The position numbers were made by a program, and so were the translations under genes. Below the pieces are notes generated by a model. That model saw only the letters and a list, made by a program, of their open reading frames with translations. It was not told the origin of the DNA and did not search any database. Below, piece by piece: positions 36,834 to 44,553 of a stretch of 64,000 bases of DNA; position 1 is the stretch's first letter; every line of letters starts with the position of its first letter. This stretch comes from Haliea sp964022665 (GTDB taxonomy: Bacteria; Pseudomonadota; Gammaproteobacteria; Pseudomonadales; Halieaceae), in NCBI GenBank assembly GCA_964022665.1, contig CAXIDF010000011.1, forward strand, positions 62,001-126,000. Reading direction: 5' to 3'.

Positions 36834-37029
36834 AGGCGTTGGCCATTGTTTTTTATTAATACTACACGGTGCGTCTCCGATCGGCCATTTGGCCAAATTG
36901 TGTACGCACGAGCCCAGCCACCTGTGCGGCGGATGAATTTTTCCTCTGCGCTGGCTAGGCGGACGGTGTGGTTTCTGCTAAATCTATGCGTCGCCATTCG
37001 GCGACTCACACAGACGCAGGAGATGGACC

Positions 37030-38082
37030 TTGGACGCGCTACAGGTCACACGACGCAAACTTATTGCCACGGCACTCGCCGGAGCTGCTTTGAGCACCGG
37101 CTTGTTCATCAGCTCGCCGGCGGCAGTGGCCGGCGTAAAACTAAAGACCTCCAACAAGCGTGGCCTCGCCAATATCAAGCAGGTGAGGTTGGGCAGTGTC
37201 GCGCTGGCATGCCTGACAGAGCGCAAGCGCCAGATATCGGTTGGGGGAGGGTTTCGCAGCATGGGCGGGGCCTCTCAGGCAACCGTGCAAACAAACCTCA
37301 GCGGGTTGACCGATGCGGACTTTCAGGCGGCGGCAGACGCGGCCTATGCAGCGGTCATCGCCGCGCTGTCCGCGAATGGAATGGAGGTGCTGGACAACAG
37401 TGCCCTGTTGGCCGCACTGCAGGAGAGTGAGCCTGCACAGGCCAATGGGACCGAGTACGCCTTTCCCGAAGGCAACAAGCAGAGCAGCAAGGCAGTGATG
37501 TACGGCGCGAGCGCGTTTGGTGGTTATGTGCCACTCCCGGAGTGGACACCGACTGCGCCGGGCCTGGCGGGCATGGGGTCCATGGGGCTGGTGATGTCGG
37601 CGAATCGTGTGGCCACGCTTTTCTCCCAGCGAGCGGCTGAAGACGGGGTGCCGATACTTGGAATCCTGATTGGTGTTAGCCCTGTGCGCATAGAAGCGGA
37701 TTTTGGCTCCGACTGGCGTGTCCCGGATGCGTTTGGCAACGGCGGTCTGACGCGCACAGGCGCGCTGAGCACGGAAACCGGTCTCTCATCGCATCCCCTA
37801 CTCACCCGTTTGGAGGTGTTTCCCGCCAGCGGTAAGCAGGCGCAGGTCAGAACGGAGGAGGAAATCGGTATCCAGGGTGGCGTAGGCAGCTTGGCCGATA
37901 CCACAGACGGAGTCACAGAGGCCGCACAGGGCCTGGGGAACGTATTGTCTGTGTTGGGCGGCTCTGGTCGGCAGTCGAAGACAACCCGTTATACCCTGGA
38001 GGCCGATATTCCCTCCTATACCGCAGGCGTTGCGGCCCTGTCGGGCGATGTGACGATGGCGCTGCTGGGTGGTTTTTCCTAA
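37030..38082 (+). CDS. Exported protein of unknown function, TTG start
   Basis: A 350-residue predicted exported protein with no family I can name. The leader TRRKLIATALAGAALSTGLF has a twin-Arg start and ends near AVAG, so Tat or Sec export is possible. The mature part has a strongly Ala-rich helix (ADFQAAADAAYAAVIAALS) and a Gly-rich middle. The TTG at 37030 is chosen because CAGGAG lies 7 bp upstream and no ATG or GTG in this frame precedes the leader; the nearby ATG at 37023 is out of frame. It is divergent from the unknown membrane-protein gene. Confidence 0.65.
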   Translation: MDALQVTRRKLIATALAGAALSTGLFISSPAAVAGVKLKTSNKRGLANIKQVRLGSVALACLTERKRQISVGGGFRSMGGASQATVQTNLSGLTDADFQAAADAAYAAVIAALSANGMEVLDNSALLAALQESEPAQANGTEYAFPEGNKQSSKAVMYGASAFGGYVPLPEWTPTAPGLAGMGSMGLVMSANRVATLFSQRAAEDGVPILGILIGVSPVRIEADFGSDWRVPDAFGNGGLTRTGALSTETGLSSHPLLTRLEVFPASGKQAQVRTEEEIGIQGGVGSLADTTDGVTEAAQGLGNVLSVLGGSGRQSKTTRYTLEADIPSYTAGVAALSGDVTMALLGGFS

Positions 38083-38087
38083 AAGCT

Positions 38088-38633
38088 TTACCGGGATGGT
38101 GGCGCCGGGTATTGGCGCAGTGTCAGGCTGTCTCCGCGTTGGGTGAATTCCAGGTGTTTGAGGAAGCTCATGCCGAGCAGAACCTCATCGGTCTGCAAAC
38201 CCGGCACAATGCCGGCGCGAACATCGGGCAGCCGTATATCGGCAACGGCCACCTCGTCCAGCACGGTGGCGTAGCTTATCGCCGTACCGTTAGCGGTTTG
38301 CGTGCGGTAGGCTCGACCTCTCTGAAGTCCCAGACGGGTTGCCAGCGCCTCCGGAATCGCCACCCCGGTCGCTCCGGTGTCCAGCAGAAAGGTGACCGGC
38401 TGCCCGTTGATCTCGCCGCTGGTGACATAGTGCCCGAAGCGGTTGCGTTGCAATGTCACCTCGCGGATGCCGTCCTCAGCGTACAGGGTCTCGGGGCGTT
38501 GGTTCGGGTTGAGTTGCCGTTCCAGCACGTCGCTGAAATACAGAACACCCAGCCCCAGCAGGACCACCCATGCCAGGGCCTGCATGCCAAGCCCCATGCG
38601 TTTCTGTTCCTGAATTTCGTTGTCGTCGCTCAT
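38088..38633 (-). CDS. Retropepsin-like aspartic protease, TIGR02281 type
   Basis: A 181-residue membrane-anchored clan AA protease. One helix at ~15-35 (LGMQALAWVVLLGLGVLYF) precedes a single-lobe domain with FLLDTGATGVAIPE, the DTGA active site. VLLGMSFLKHLEF near the end is typical of the family. As in retroviral enzymes, activity needs dimerisation. The start is uncertain: ATG at 38633 is given, but a GTG at 38672 would add 13 residues and neither has a good ribosome site. It is convergent with the exported protein, 5 bp away. Confidence 0.85.
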   Translation of the reverse strand: MSDDNEIQEQKRMGLGMQALAWVVLLGLGVLYFSDVLERQLNPNQRPETLYAEDGIREVTLQRNRFGHYVTSGEINGQPVTFLLDTGATGVAIPEALATRLGLQRGRAYRTQTANGTAISYATVLDEVAVADIRLPDVRAGIVPGLQTDEVLLGMSFLKHLEFTQRGDSLTLRQYPAPPSR

Positions 38634-38784
38634 TGGGTTGATGAGGTGCTTGATGTCCGGTGGGGTATACACGCCTATAGTAATGCATTTTGTGGTGGCT
38701 CATTGAACCATGCAGGCGGGGTTGACTTCCGAGGCCCTGCCGCGCGCACAATCCCAACTCGTCTACCGTCATGAGCTAATCCGC

Positions 38785-39903
38785 ATGCCCGTCCGCGCAA
38801 TTTTTTTGCTCACCAGCCTCGCACTGCTCGCCGGTTGTGGCGGTGATGAACCCGTAGAGGTCTCTGCGCCGGCCTCCGAATCAGCCAATCAGGTTTCGAC
38901 GCCAGCAGCGACTCCGGCCGAGGCGGATGCACCTTTGAAAAATACCAGTGAGGTGCTCGTTGCTTCTTCGGTGCAGGACATGATCGCGCTGCTTGAGGGC
39001 GAGGATTGGTGGGGCGAACCCAAAACCGACGAGCCGCTGGCAGTGCCGCACCTGCTGATCACTGCGATCAAGCCGAACTGGCAAGAGGCGTCGAAGAATA
39101 TTCCTGTGCAACAGAAAAAGGCGCTGTTCTATCGCCTGATGCTGCCGCTGGTAACACATGCCAACCATATGGTCATGGAGTTTCGTGCCGGGCTGGAGCA
39201 GGCGCAACAGGAATTGGCCAGCGATGGCCGGGTGTCGGAGCAGAGCCTGGTCCTGCTGCGGCGGCTGGCCTTGTTGCTGCCTGGCGAGACTGAGGAGCAT
39301 GTGGCTGCCCTGCAACAGAATACCCCGGAGCTAAAAGGCATGATCGACGGCCTGCTGTACCGCGTCGATACCGTACCTGCGGGCCTTGCGCTGGGGCAGG
39401 CGGCATACGAAAGCGGCTATGGCACCTCCCGCTTTGCGGTACAGGGGAATTCACTGTTCGGCCAGTGGACTTACCAAGGGGATGGGATCAAGGCCAAGGA
39501 GCACCGCAGCTACAAGGGTGATTATTCTATCAAGGCCTTCGACTGGCCGTTCGACAGCGTGCGCGGTTACTTCATCAACCTGATGTCCCACCCCGCCTAT
39601 GAGGAGTTCCGGCAACTGCGCGCCGACATGCGCGCCCGCGGCGAGCCGCTCTCCTCCCTGGCACTGGCCGACGGCCTGCTGCGTTACTCCGAGCGCGGCC
39701 AGGAGTACGTGGACTCTCTCAAAAGCATGATCCGCCACAACACGCTCGACCGTGCGGATGGCGCGGCGCTGCGCGACGAGCCGGTCCGATTCCTGTTGGG
39801 TGCCGAAAGCCCCAAGGCCGCATCCGATCTGCGTGCGGAAATCGAGGTGATGCGCGCTAACGGCAAATTGCATGAGTTGATCGACAGCATGCGTTTGGAC
39901 TAA
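38785..39903 (+). CDS. Bax-like N-acetylglucosaminidase lipoprotein
   Basis: A 372-residue lipoprotein (LLAGC) of the glucosaminidase/Bax family, expected to cut peptidoglycan glycan strands. The domain occupies ~185-330; the likely catalytic Glu209 is in ALGQAAYESGYGTSRFA, followed by GNSLFGQWTY. A Ser/Ala/Thr-rich linker follows the lipobox. ATG at 38785 starts the signal; the frame is open upstream without support. The stop overlaps the end of a convergent small gene by 4 bp. Confidence 0.88.
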   Translation: MPVRAIFLLTSLALLAGCGGDEPVEVSAPASESANQVSTPAATPAEADAPLKNTSEVLVASSVQDMIALLEGEDWWGEPKTDEPLAVPHLLITAIKPNWQEASKNIPVQQKKALFYRLMLPLVTHANHMVMEFRAGLEQAQQELASDGRVSEQSLVLLRRLALLLPGETEEHVAALQQNTPELKGMIDGLLYRVDTVPAGLALGQAAYESGYGTSRFAVQGNSLFGQWTYQGDGIKAKEHRSYKGDYSIKAFDWPFDSVRGYFINLMSHPAYEEFRQLRADMRARGEPLSSLALADGLLRYSERGQEYVDSLKSMIRHNTLDRADGAALRDEPVRFLLGAESPKAASDLRAEIEVMRANGKLHELIDSMRLD

Positions 39904-40136
39904 CCCGGGGCTGCGTTCACCAGTTCGCTATCCTGCAGGGAAGCCGGCCCGTCAGTCACGTCTTCGACCCCGAGGTGGGGGTTGTCGGCTTCGTATTCCT
40001 GTGAACCGATTGGAGGCGCCTCGGAGGGATCATTCGGGTAGTCCTCGACCGCCTCGCCCTGGGCGAGTGCTGCAGCGGTGAAAACTGGGGCCAGAAGAAA
40101 TGCCATGGTCAGTACGGCGGGTTTGTGTAGTCGCAC
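39900..40136 (-). CDS. Small exported protein of unknown function
   Basis: A 78-residue predicted secreted protein. The GTG at 40136 gives a clean signal peptide ending AAALAQG, and AAGGA sits 7 bp before it; a GTG at 40160 would add eight polar residues. The mature part (~50 residues) is acidic and Pro/Glu/Asp-rich (NDPSEAPPIGSQEYEADNP) and probably disordered. No family recognised. The stop overlaps that of the glucosaminidase gene. Confidence 0.6.
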   Translation of the reverse strand: MRLHKPAVLTMAFLLAPVFTAAALAQGEAVEDYPNDPSEAPPIGSQEYEADNPHLGVEDVTDGPASLQDSELVNAAPG

Positions 40137-40349
40137 ACGGGTTTCCTTGCATCTGATCACGTGGTAAGTGTTGGAAGCTTACACCATATCGAAAGCCGTG
40201 GTGCATTACCCGCGGCGAGCGATGAGAACGCAGTCTATACTTTGTGTGTGCGTTCGCGCCTTCGGGCGCTTGCTGACGTGTGTGGGCTCTGCGCAGAGAG
40301 CTGCAGTTTTCAGCGTAGATATGTCGAATGCGCTACCGGGGGGGGAAGG

Positions 40350-42956
40350 ATGCATTTCAACGGGTTGCTGCGTTTCAGTCTCGGTCTGATGCTCTGCGTT
40401 GCCATGGCGCCTCCGGCCCGCGCGCAGTCCGACGGCTGGCCGACGAAGGAGTTCCTGATCGTCCAGTCAGATCCCTACAGCATGCTGCCTGACAGCCTGC
40501 AGCCGCATCAGCAGCTGACCGATGATGAGCAGACGGCGCTGACCGACATGGAGGTGTTCCTCACTGAAGTGGCCGAACGTTATGAAGCAATGGGCTTTCG
40601 TGCACCGGAGCTTGAGCGCGTGGAGGGCATCTCGGGTGGGGAGGCCTACAAGATCCATTTTTTCGATTACGATGATCGTGACACATCACCGTTTCGCGTA
40701 CGCCGCAAGTCGGCCTCCACAACAGAAATGCAGATCGATTCTTCCCGACCGTTTCAGAAGGAAGGTGTTCCCCTGGATCGAACCTACGAACACCTGGCCC
40801 ATGAACTCTTCCACATTGTGCAGCGTGCCTATCAGCCGAGCGCAAATGTCATCCAGAACGATTGGATTATTGAAGGTCAGGCGCAGGCCATGGGGATGCA
40901 TATGCTCCAGAAAATTTTGCGCAAGGACCCCTATGCGGGTAGCCAGGATGGATACCGATTGGGGGCTCGTCCCTACTACGCGCCGCTGCCAGACATCGCT
41001 GCAACCCGGGTGCCGAAAGCCGGTTACCTGACAGCCTCATTCTGGCGCTACGTGGGGGAGGTCTTCGCGGCTTCGAAGAAGAATGGCCGGGCGGGTGTCG
41101 AGCCCATCGAGCCCGACTACCGCTACCTGGTTGACATGTTCCGACACCCCTACCCGTCGAGCGCGTCGCTGGACGCGGATCTGCTGTGGACCGATCAGGG
41201 TCTTAGGAACGTTCTGGGCTACGGCCTCGATCGTGTCTATGCCAATTTTGTGTCGACGTTCGTGGCCTACGTGCCTGCTCGCCTGACGAAGAAGCCCGAG
41301 CACGGTGCGGACAACGCGGAAATCAATTGGCGCAATTACGTGTTCGGCGGGTGTGGGCGGTCTGCGGATCTCACTGCGACGTCTATCTCGGCCAATATCG
41401 AGTTGGTCGTCGATGCCAACGCGGCAAGCTGCTTCACGGTAAACGTCTGGGGCGAGGGCCAGGCGGGGCTTTCGCTGCAGATTCGCTCTGGCGATGCCGA
41501 TGCCCTGGCGGCCCTGCGGATAGGTACTTTTGGCGGTGTCAAAGTTGGCAGTCCAGTTCTGGTGGCACCGTTACCCGGTGGCGGCTACCTTGGACATTGG
41601 CGCTTTAGCGTGGAGGCCGGTGAACCGGCCGTGTTTATTATTTCCAATGTCGCCGCCGATCCCACAAAGACCCGCAAAGTCCTGCTTTCGCTGAATGCGT
41701 CATCTGATTTCTGGGAGAGCGATATGACCCAAGCCAGGCAGGTCGCTGCGGCCAGGGGCGGCTCCGCTGCCTCCCCTTCGGCGGCGATGCCCCTCGCACG
41801 CGACCGAACGCGGGAACAGGCCGCTAAAGAGTTTGCCGAGGGACTGGATACCCTGAGCAACAGAAGCTCAAACAGTGTGGGGGTGTCCCACAACTACGAG
41901 GTGCGTGGTTGTGTCGGTCAGGCCTTCGCGGAATCCGGGTGTGGGCCGACGACCTCAATTCACCTGACGCTGATGCCCGGAGCATTCGCCGATGGATTCC
42001 AGACGACCGGAACCGGGGGTGGTCTTGCGCAGGTGATGTCGCAGTTTATCGCCATGGCAGACAACGGCGCGTTGGCGACAGACAGGGGATTGCGGGACGC
42101 ATTTGGTGAGGCCGCCGACATGGAGGGATCGTATGTGCATATCCGGATCCCAGCCATCGACTACGGATTCACTGGGACGTTTACCGAAGCAATAATTGGC
42201 GTGAATGGTGGAAAAGGCCGTGGTGAATTCGAGGCGCGAGGGCCAGCCGATCTCGTGCCCGGTCGCGGGCGTCTTTTCCCGTACACCGGCACGGTGACGA
42301 TCGAGGAGTTCACGCCATTGATGTTGCGCGGCAGCTTCTCCGGTCAGCTCACCGATTTATCGAGCGTCGATTTTACCGCTTTTGGTGACGACCAGGCACT
42401 TCCGGTGCAGCGCCAGATACAGGGACGCTTTGCGATAACAGCGCCCTGGGAGGGTGACAAGCGAGTCACAGTGTATTCGGTGTTGGGGGGCGCAGATGGC
42501 AATGCGATGGCGGATCTCTATGAGGTTTTTCCAGCGGCACGGAATTTCGATATCGAAGCGCTTACCGGTATCGACCCGTCCACGATCAGCGGCTCAGGCA
42601 GCGGCTACAGTGTAGGAATGCTACCCGTCAGTGAAGTCACCGAGTTCCCCGTCTGCAGCTGCGAATGCCAGATTGACAGAAGTCAGCCGCGCGCGTGTCT
42701 GAAGGTCTGCAAACCGAAAATACTGGCCTGTGGGCAGGCCAATCAGCTTGCCGCGCGCTTTAGTGAGAGTGACCTGGCCCAGAACCCGCGGGCTGTTGGC
42801 ACACCATCGTCTACGCCAAGCGATCCGGTGCGCCCCACCAGGGATGAGTACATCCGAGGTTTGATCGACAACGGCTACCCACCGGATCGGATCGACTTTC
42901 TCGTCAGGGAAATGGATGCCTTTATGGCAGAAAACGGAGGCTGGGCAGAGCGCTGA
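40350..42956 (+). CDS. Large secreted protein with thermolysin-type zinc-protease motif
   Basis: An 868-residue predicted exported protein whose family I do not recognise. Signal peptide ends near ARAQ. The N-terminal third has HELFH (His151-His155) and, exactly 19 residues further on, Glu175 in WIIEGQAQAMG, the spacing of thermolysin-like gluzincins. The rest (~380-790) is beta-rich and probably a binding or structural region. A Cys cluster near 770-800 (CSCECQ...CLKVCKPKILACG) may bind metal or form disulfides. The C-terminal helix (RDEYIRGLIDNGY) is not hydrophobic. ATG at 40350 follows GGGGGAAGG closely. Confidence 0.7.
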   Translation: MHFNGLLRFSLGLMLCVAMAPPARAQSDGWPTKEFLIVQSDPYSMLPDSLQPHQQLTDDEQTALTDMEVFLTEVAERYEAMGFRAPELERVEGISGGEAYKIHFFDYDDRDTSPFRVRRKSASTTEMQIDSSRPFQKEGVPLDRTYEHLAHELFHIVQRAYQPSANVIQNDWIIEGQAQAMGMHMLQKILRKDPYAGSQDGYRLGARPYYAPLPDIAATRVPKAGYLTASFWRYVGEVFAASKKNGRAGVEPIEPDYRYLVDMFRHPYPSSASLDADLLWTDQGLRNVLGYGLDRVYANFVSTFVAYVPARLTKKPEHGADNAEINWRNYVFGGCGRSADLTATSISANIELVVDANAASCFTVNVWGEGQAGLSLQIRSGDADALAALRIGTFGGVKVGSPVLVAPLPGGGYLGHWRFSVEAGEPAVFIISNVAADPTKTRKVLLSLNASSDFWESDMTQARQVAAARGGSAASPSAAMPLARDRTREQAAKEFAEGLDTLSNRSSNSVGVSHNYEVRGCVGQAFAESGCGPTTSIHLTLMPGAFADGFQTTGTGGGLAQVMSQFIAMADNGALATDRGLRDAFGEAADMEGSYVHIRIPAIDYGFTGTFTEAIIGVNGGKGRGEFEARGPADLVPGRGRLFPYTGTVTIEEFTPLMLRGSFSGQLTDLSSVDFTAFGDDQALPVQRQIQGRFAITAPWEGDKRVTVYSVLGGADGNAMADLYEVFPAARNFDIEALTGIDPSTISGSGSGYSVGMLPVSEVTEFPVCSCECQIDRSQPRACLKVCKPKILACGQANQLAARFSESDLAQNPRAVGTPSSTPSDPVRPTRDEYIRGLIDNGYPPDRIDFLVREMDAFMAENGGWAER

Positions 42957-43024
42957 TGTGGTGTATCTTTCGTTTTTTCCGCCAGCACAAATCAAAAAAG
43001 AGTGCCCTTTTCAGGCCATCGTTT

Positions 43025-43044
43025 GGAAGTGGGTGGAGGCGGCG
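43025..43044. repeat. att-like direct repeat, distal copy
   Basis: Twenty bases that match 45936-45955 at 19 positions, including the 13-base core GGTGGAGGCGGCG. The other copy spans the last 14 nt of the tmRNA gene and 6 nt beyond it. Same orientation, ~2.9 kb apart. This is the arrangement left by site-specific integration into ssrA (established for many islands); chance similarity cannot be excluded from one window. Confidence 0.65.
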
Positions 43045-43235
43045 TCAACCGATATTTATTGGTAACCCACTTAATTTTATAAATTATCCTGCACCAGCGT
43101 CCTGTAGATATCCCAATCATATTCTAGCCTCTCGTGATCGGATGCTCTCGCGCCTTTCTTGTGGTCATCGAGATAATATCAGTGATCTTGAGTTCACTTG
43201 AAAAGTTGATTTACTCAGTATTGGTAGGTGGTCAT

Positions 43236-43378
43236 TTAAGCCTGTTCGTCTAAGTTGATCGTTTCGGTGTGGCCACAGCAGGCACAGTGGTCTCGTTCCA
43301 CAGTAAAACGTTGCTAGGCGAAGCCGTCATCCGCAGGGGGCAGCTAACACCGCACAGTGGACAGTCGTAAACCCTGTA
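43236..43378 (-). pseudogene. Possible frameshifted zinc-ribbon protein remnant
   Basis: On the minus strand one frame reads RVYDCPLCGVSCPLRMTASP and the next frame, after a single shift near 43310-43320, reads QRFTVERDHCACCGHTE followed by a short tail and stop. Together they give a Cys-pair pattern like a small zinc ribbon. Neither frame alone has a good start. Could be coincidence. Confidence 0.3.
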
Positions 43379-43417
43379 TTACGGGACGGCCTAGGCCAGA
43401 AGCGGGGGTTCGAAAGA

Positions 43418-43441
43418 AAGCCCAACGCATTGGCCGGGCTT
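43418..43441 (-). terminator. Terminator of the PEP-CTERM gene
   Basis: On the minus strand AAGCCC (43441-43436) pairs with GGGCTT (43423-43418), extended by G-T pairs, then TCTTTCG. It begins about 18 bp after the stop codon. Confidence 0.55.
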
Positions 43442-43458
43442 CGTAACCTGAGTAGAAA

Positions 43459-44055
43459 TCACGCCTTACGGTGTAGCCCTAGGCCAAGGAGGCCGAGCGC
43501 AAGGAGGACGAGAGTTGGGGGGGCTGGGACGGGCTCCGCCATCGCTGTCTCAACAGACAACTCTGTGTAGTCGATTATGTATCCGTCACCACCGTTGGAC
43601 GCAGTGACTGCCAGCGTATTCACTCCATCAATAAGCGCTGAAATTGGCACAGTGAAACTGACCAAGTTGGCGAGATTGCTTCTGCCAGACGCTTCAAGGT
43701 AGGAACCGATGGATGTGCCATTGATCGCAAGCGATATCCCAGTACCAAGATCGGGACCTGCGACGAACAAGTCGAGGGAAGCACTCGTTACCGTCACCCC
43801 TGAAAGACCGAGAGAATAAGTGAAGGACGGGTCGAAACCAGATTCCCAAATATCTGTACCAACAGGGTCAGAAGCAGTTGAGTTGTCGACGAAGAACGAT
43901 CCTCCGAGATCGATGTTGTAGTTGTCTCCTATCGAGCAGGTGCCGCCGAGACCGAAGCAGTCTTTATCTCCGTTCAGTACCGTGATCACCCCGGCGTTCG
44001 CGGCGCTCGCAATCACAATAAGCGTTAGAGCGACTGCTGCCTTATGCATTTTCAT
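43459..44055 (-). CDS. PEP-CTERM-like exported protein
   Basis: A 198-residue predicted surface protein. The signal peptide (MKMHKAAVALTLIVIASAANA) precedes a beta-rich domain rich in Gly, Ser and Asp with two early cysteines (CFGLGGTC). The tail is a sorting signal: VPAPPTLVLLALGLLGLGL then HRKA, i.e. a VPxPP motif, a hydrophobic helix and basic residues, which exosortases recognise in PEP-CTERM proteins. No exosortase is encoded in the window. AAGGA is ~10 bp upstream of the ATG. It sits in the putative ssrA island, and its base composition seems lower in GC than its neighbours. Confidence 0.8.
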   Translation of the reverse strand: MKMHKAAVALTLIVIASAANAGVITVLNGDKDCFGLGGTCSIGDNYNIDLGGSFFVDNSTASDPVGTDIWESGFDPSFTYSLGLSGVTVTSASLDLFVAGPDLGTGISLAINGTSIGSYLEASGRSNLANLVSFTVPISALIDGVNTLAVTASNGGDGYIIDYTELSVETAMAEPVPAPPTLVLLALGLLGLGLHRKA

Positions 44056-44553
44056 TTTTATGCGTCCTTTAGTTACGTTTCGATTTTACGAAGCAAATCA
44101 CATGCCGGCTGCTGTTTTTTGTAGCAGATTCAGTTATTTGCGTTTGCGCGCCACCTCCGACACCGGAAAGGCCACTTTCGTCTGTAAAGAAAACTGACAA
44201 CCCAGTTCGTTAGGCCGCCGTCCAGGGTCGATAGCTGCCGAGACCGCAGACCTGCACTTATAACCGCTCCGAGGCGAAACCGTTCGTGGATACGGGGTAG
44301 AACCCCTTTGAGGTCCAGTAACCGCCGGCTTGCAGCGACATATTCCCGCTCTTTCGTAATGCGGAGGTAGTCGTGGCTCAGTGCCCAGGAAAGGTCACTG
44401 TGTCGCTGAAACAGGCTGGCTCTTCATCATTTCCGGGTGCCCAGGCCGCGGAGCTTGTCATTAGCGGTTGAGCGAATCGGGCTTGTGCCCGCCTTCTGTC
44501 AAACTGGAGCCCCATCAGGCCCTGCTGAGCCCCAACCGAGGGGTACAGGCAAC
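44056..44553. other. Gap between PEP-CTERM gene and ISL3 element
   Basis: About 500 bp with no supported gene. The right part (44418-44431) repeats the first 14 bases of the ISL3 terminal repeat, GGCTCTTCATCATT, 136 bp before the real left end, so a fragment of a related element may be present. The left part should contain the PEP-CTERM promoter, which I cannot pinpoint. Confidence 0.5.
44418..44431. repeat. Extra copy of the ISL3 terminal-repeat tip
   Basis: GGCTCTTCATCATT is identical to the tip of the left inverted repeat at 44554-44567 and in the same orientation. Likely the end of an older, related insertion; no matching right end was found on the other side. Confidence 0.5.

Larger units (their letters stand above)
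42957..43458. other. Low-GC intergenic stretch holding the distal att-like repeat
   Basis: About 500 bp with no convincing intact gene and lower GC than neighbouring genes. It contains one copy of a 20-bp direct repeat matching the tmRNA 3' end (43025-43044), a frameshifted zinc-ribbon-like remnant on the minus strand (43236-43378) and the terminator of the PEP-CTERM gene. Confidence 0.6.

Noticed and set aside
36883..36894. Near-palindrome GGCCATTTGGCC between divergent genes
   Set aside because: Short, single occurrence, and no linked regulator suggests a function; could be chance in GC-rich DNA.
42956..43201. 81-codon plus-strand frame after the metalloprotease-like gene
   Set aside because: The product is basic and of low complexity, the start has no ribosome site, and the DNA is AT-rich intergenic with the att-like repeat inside it.
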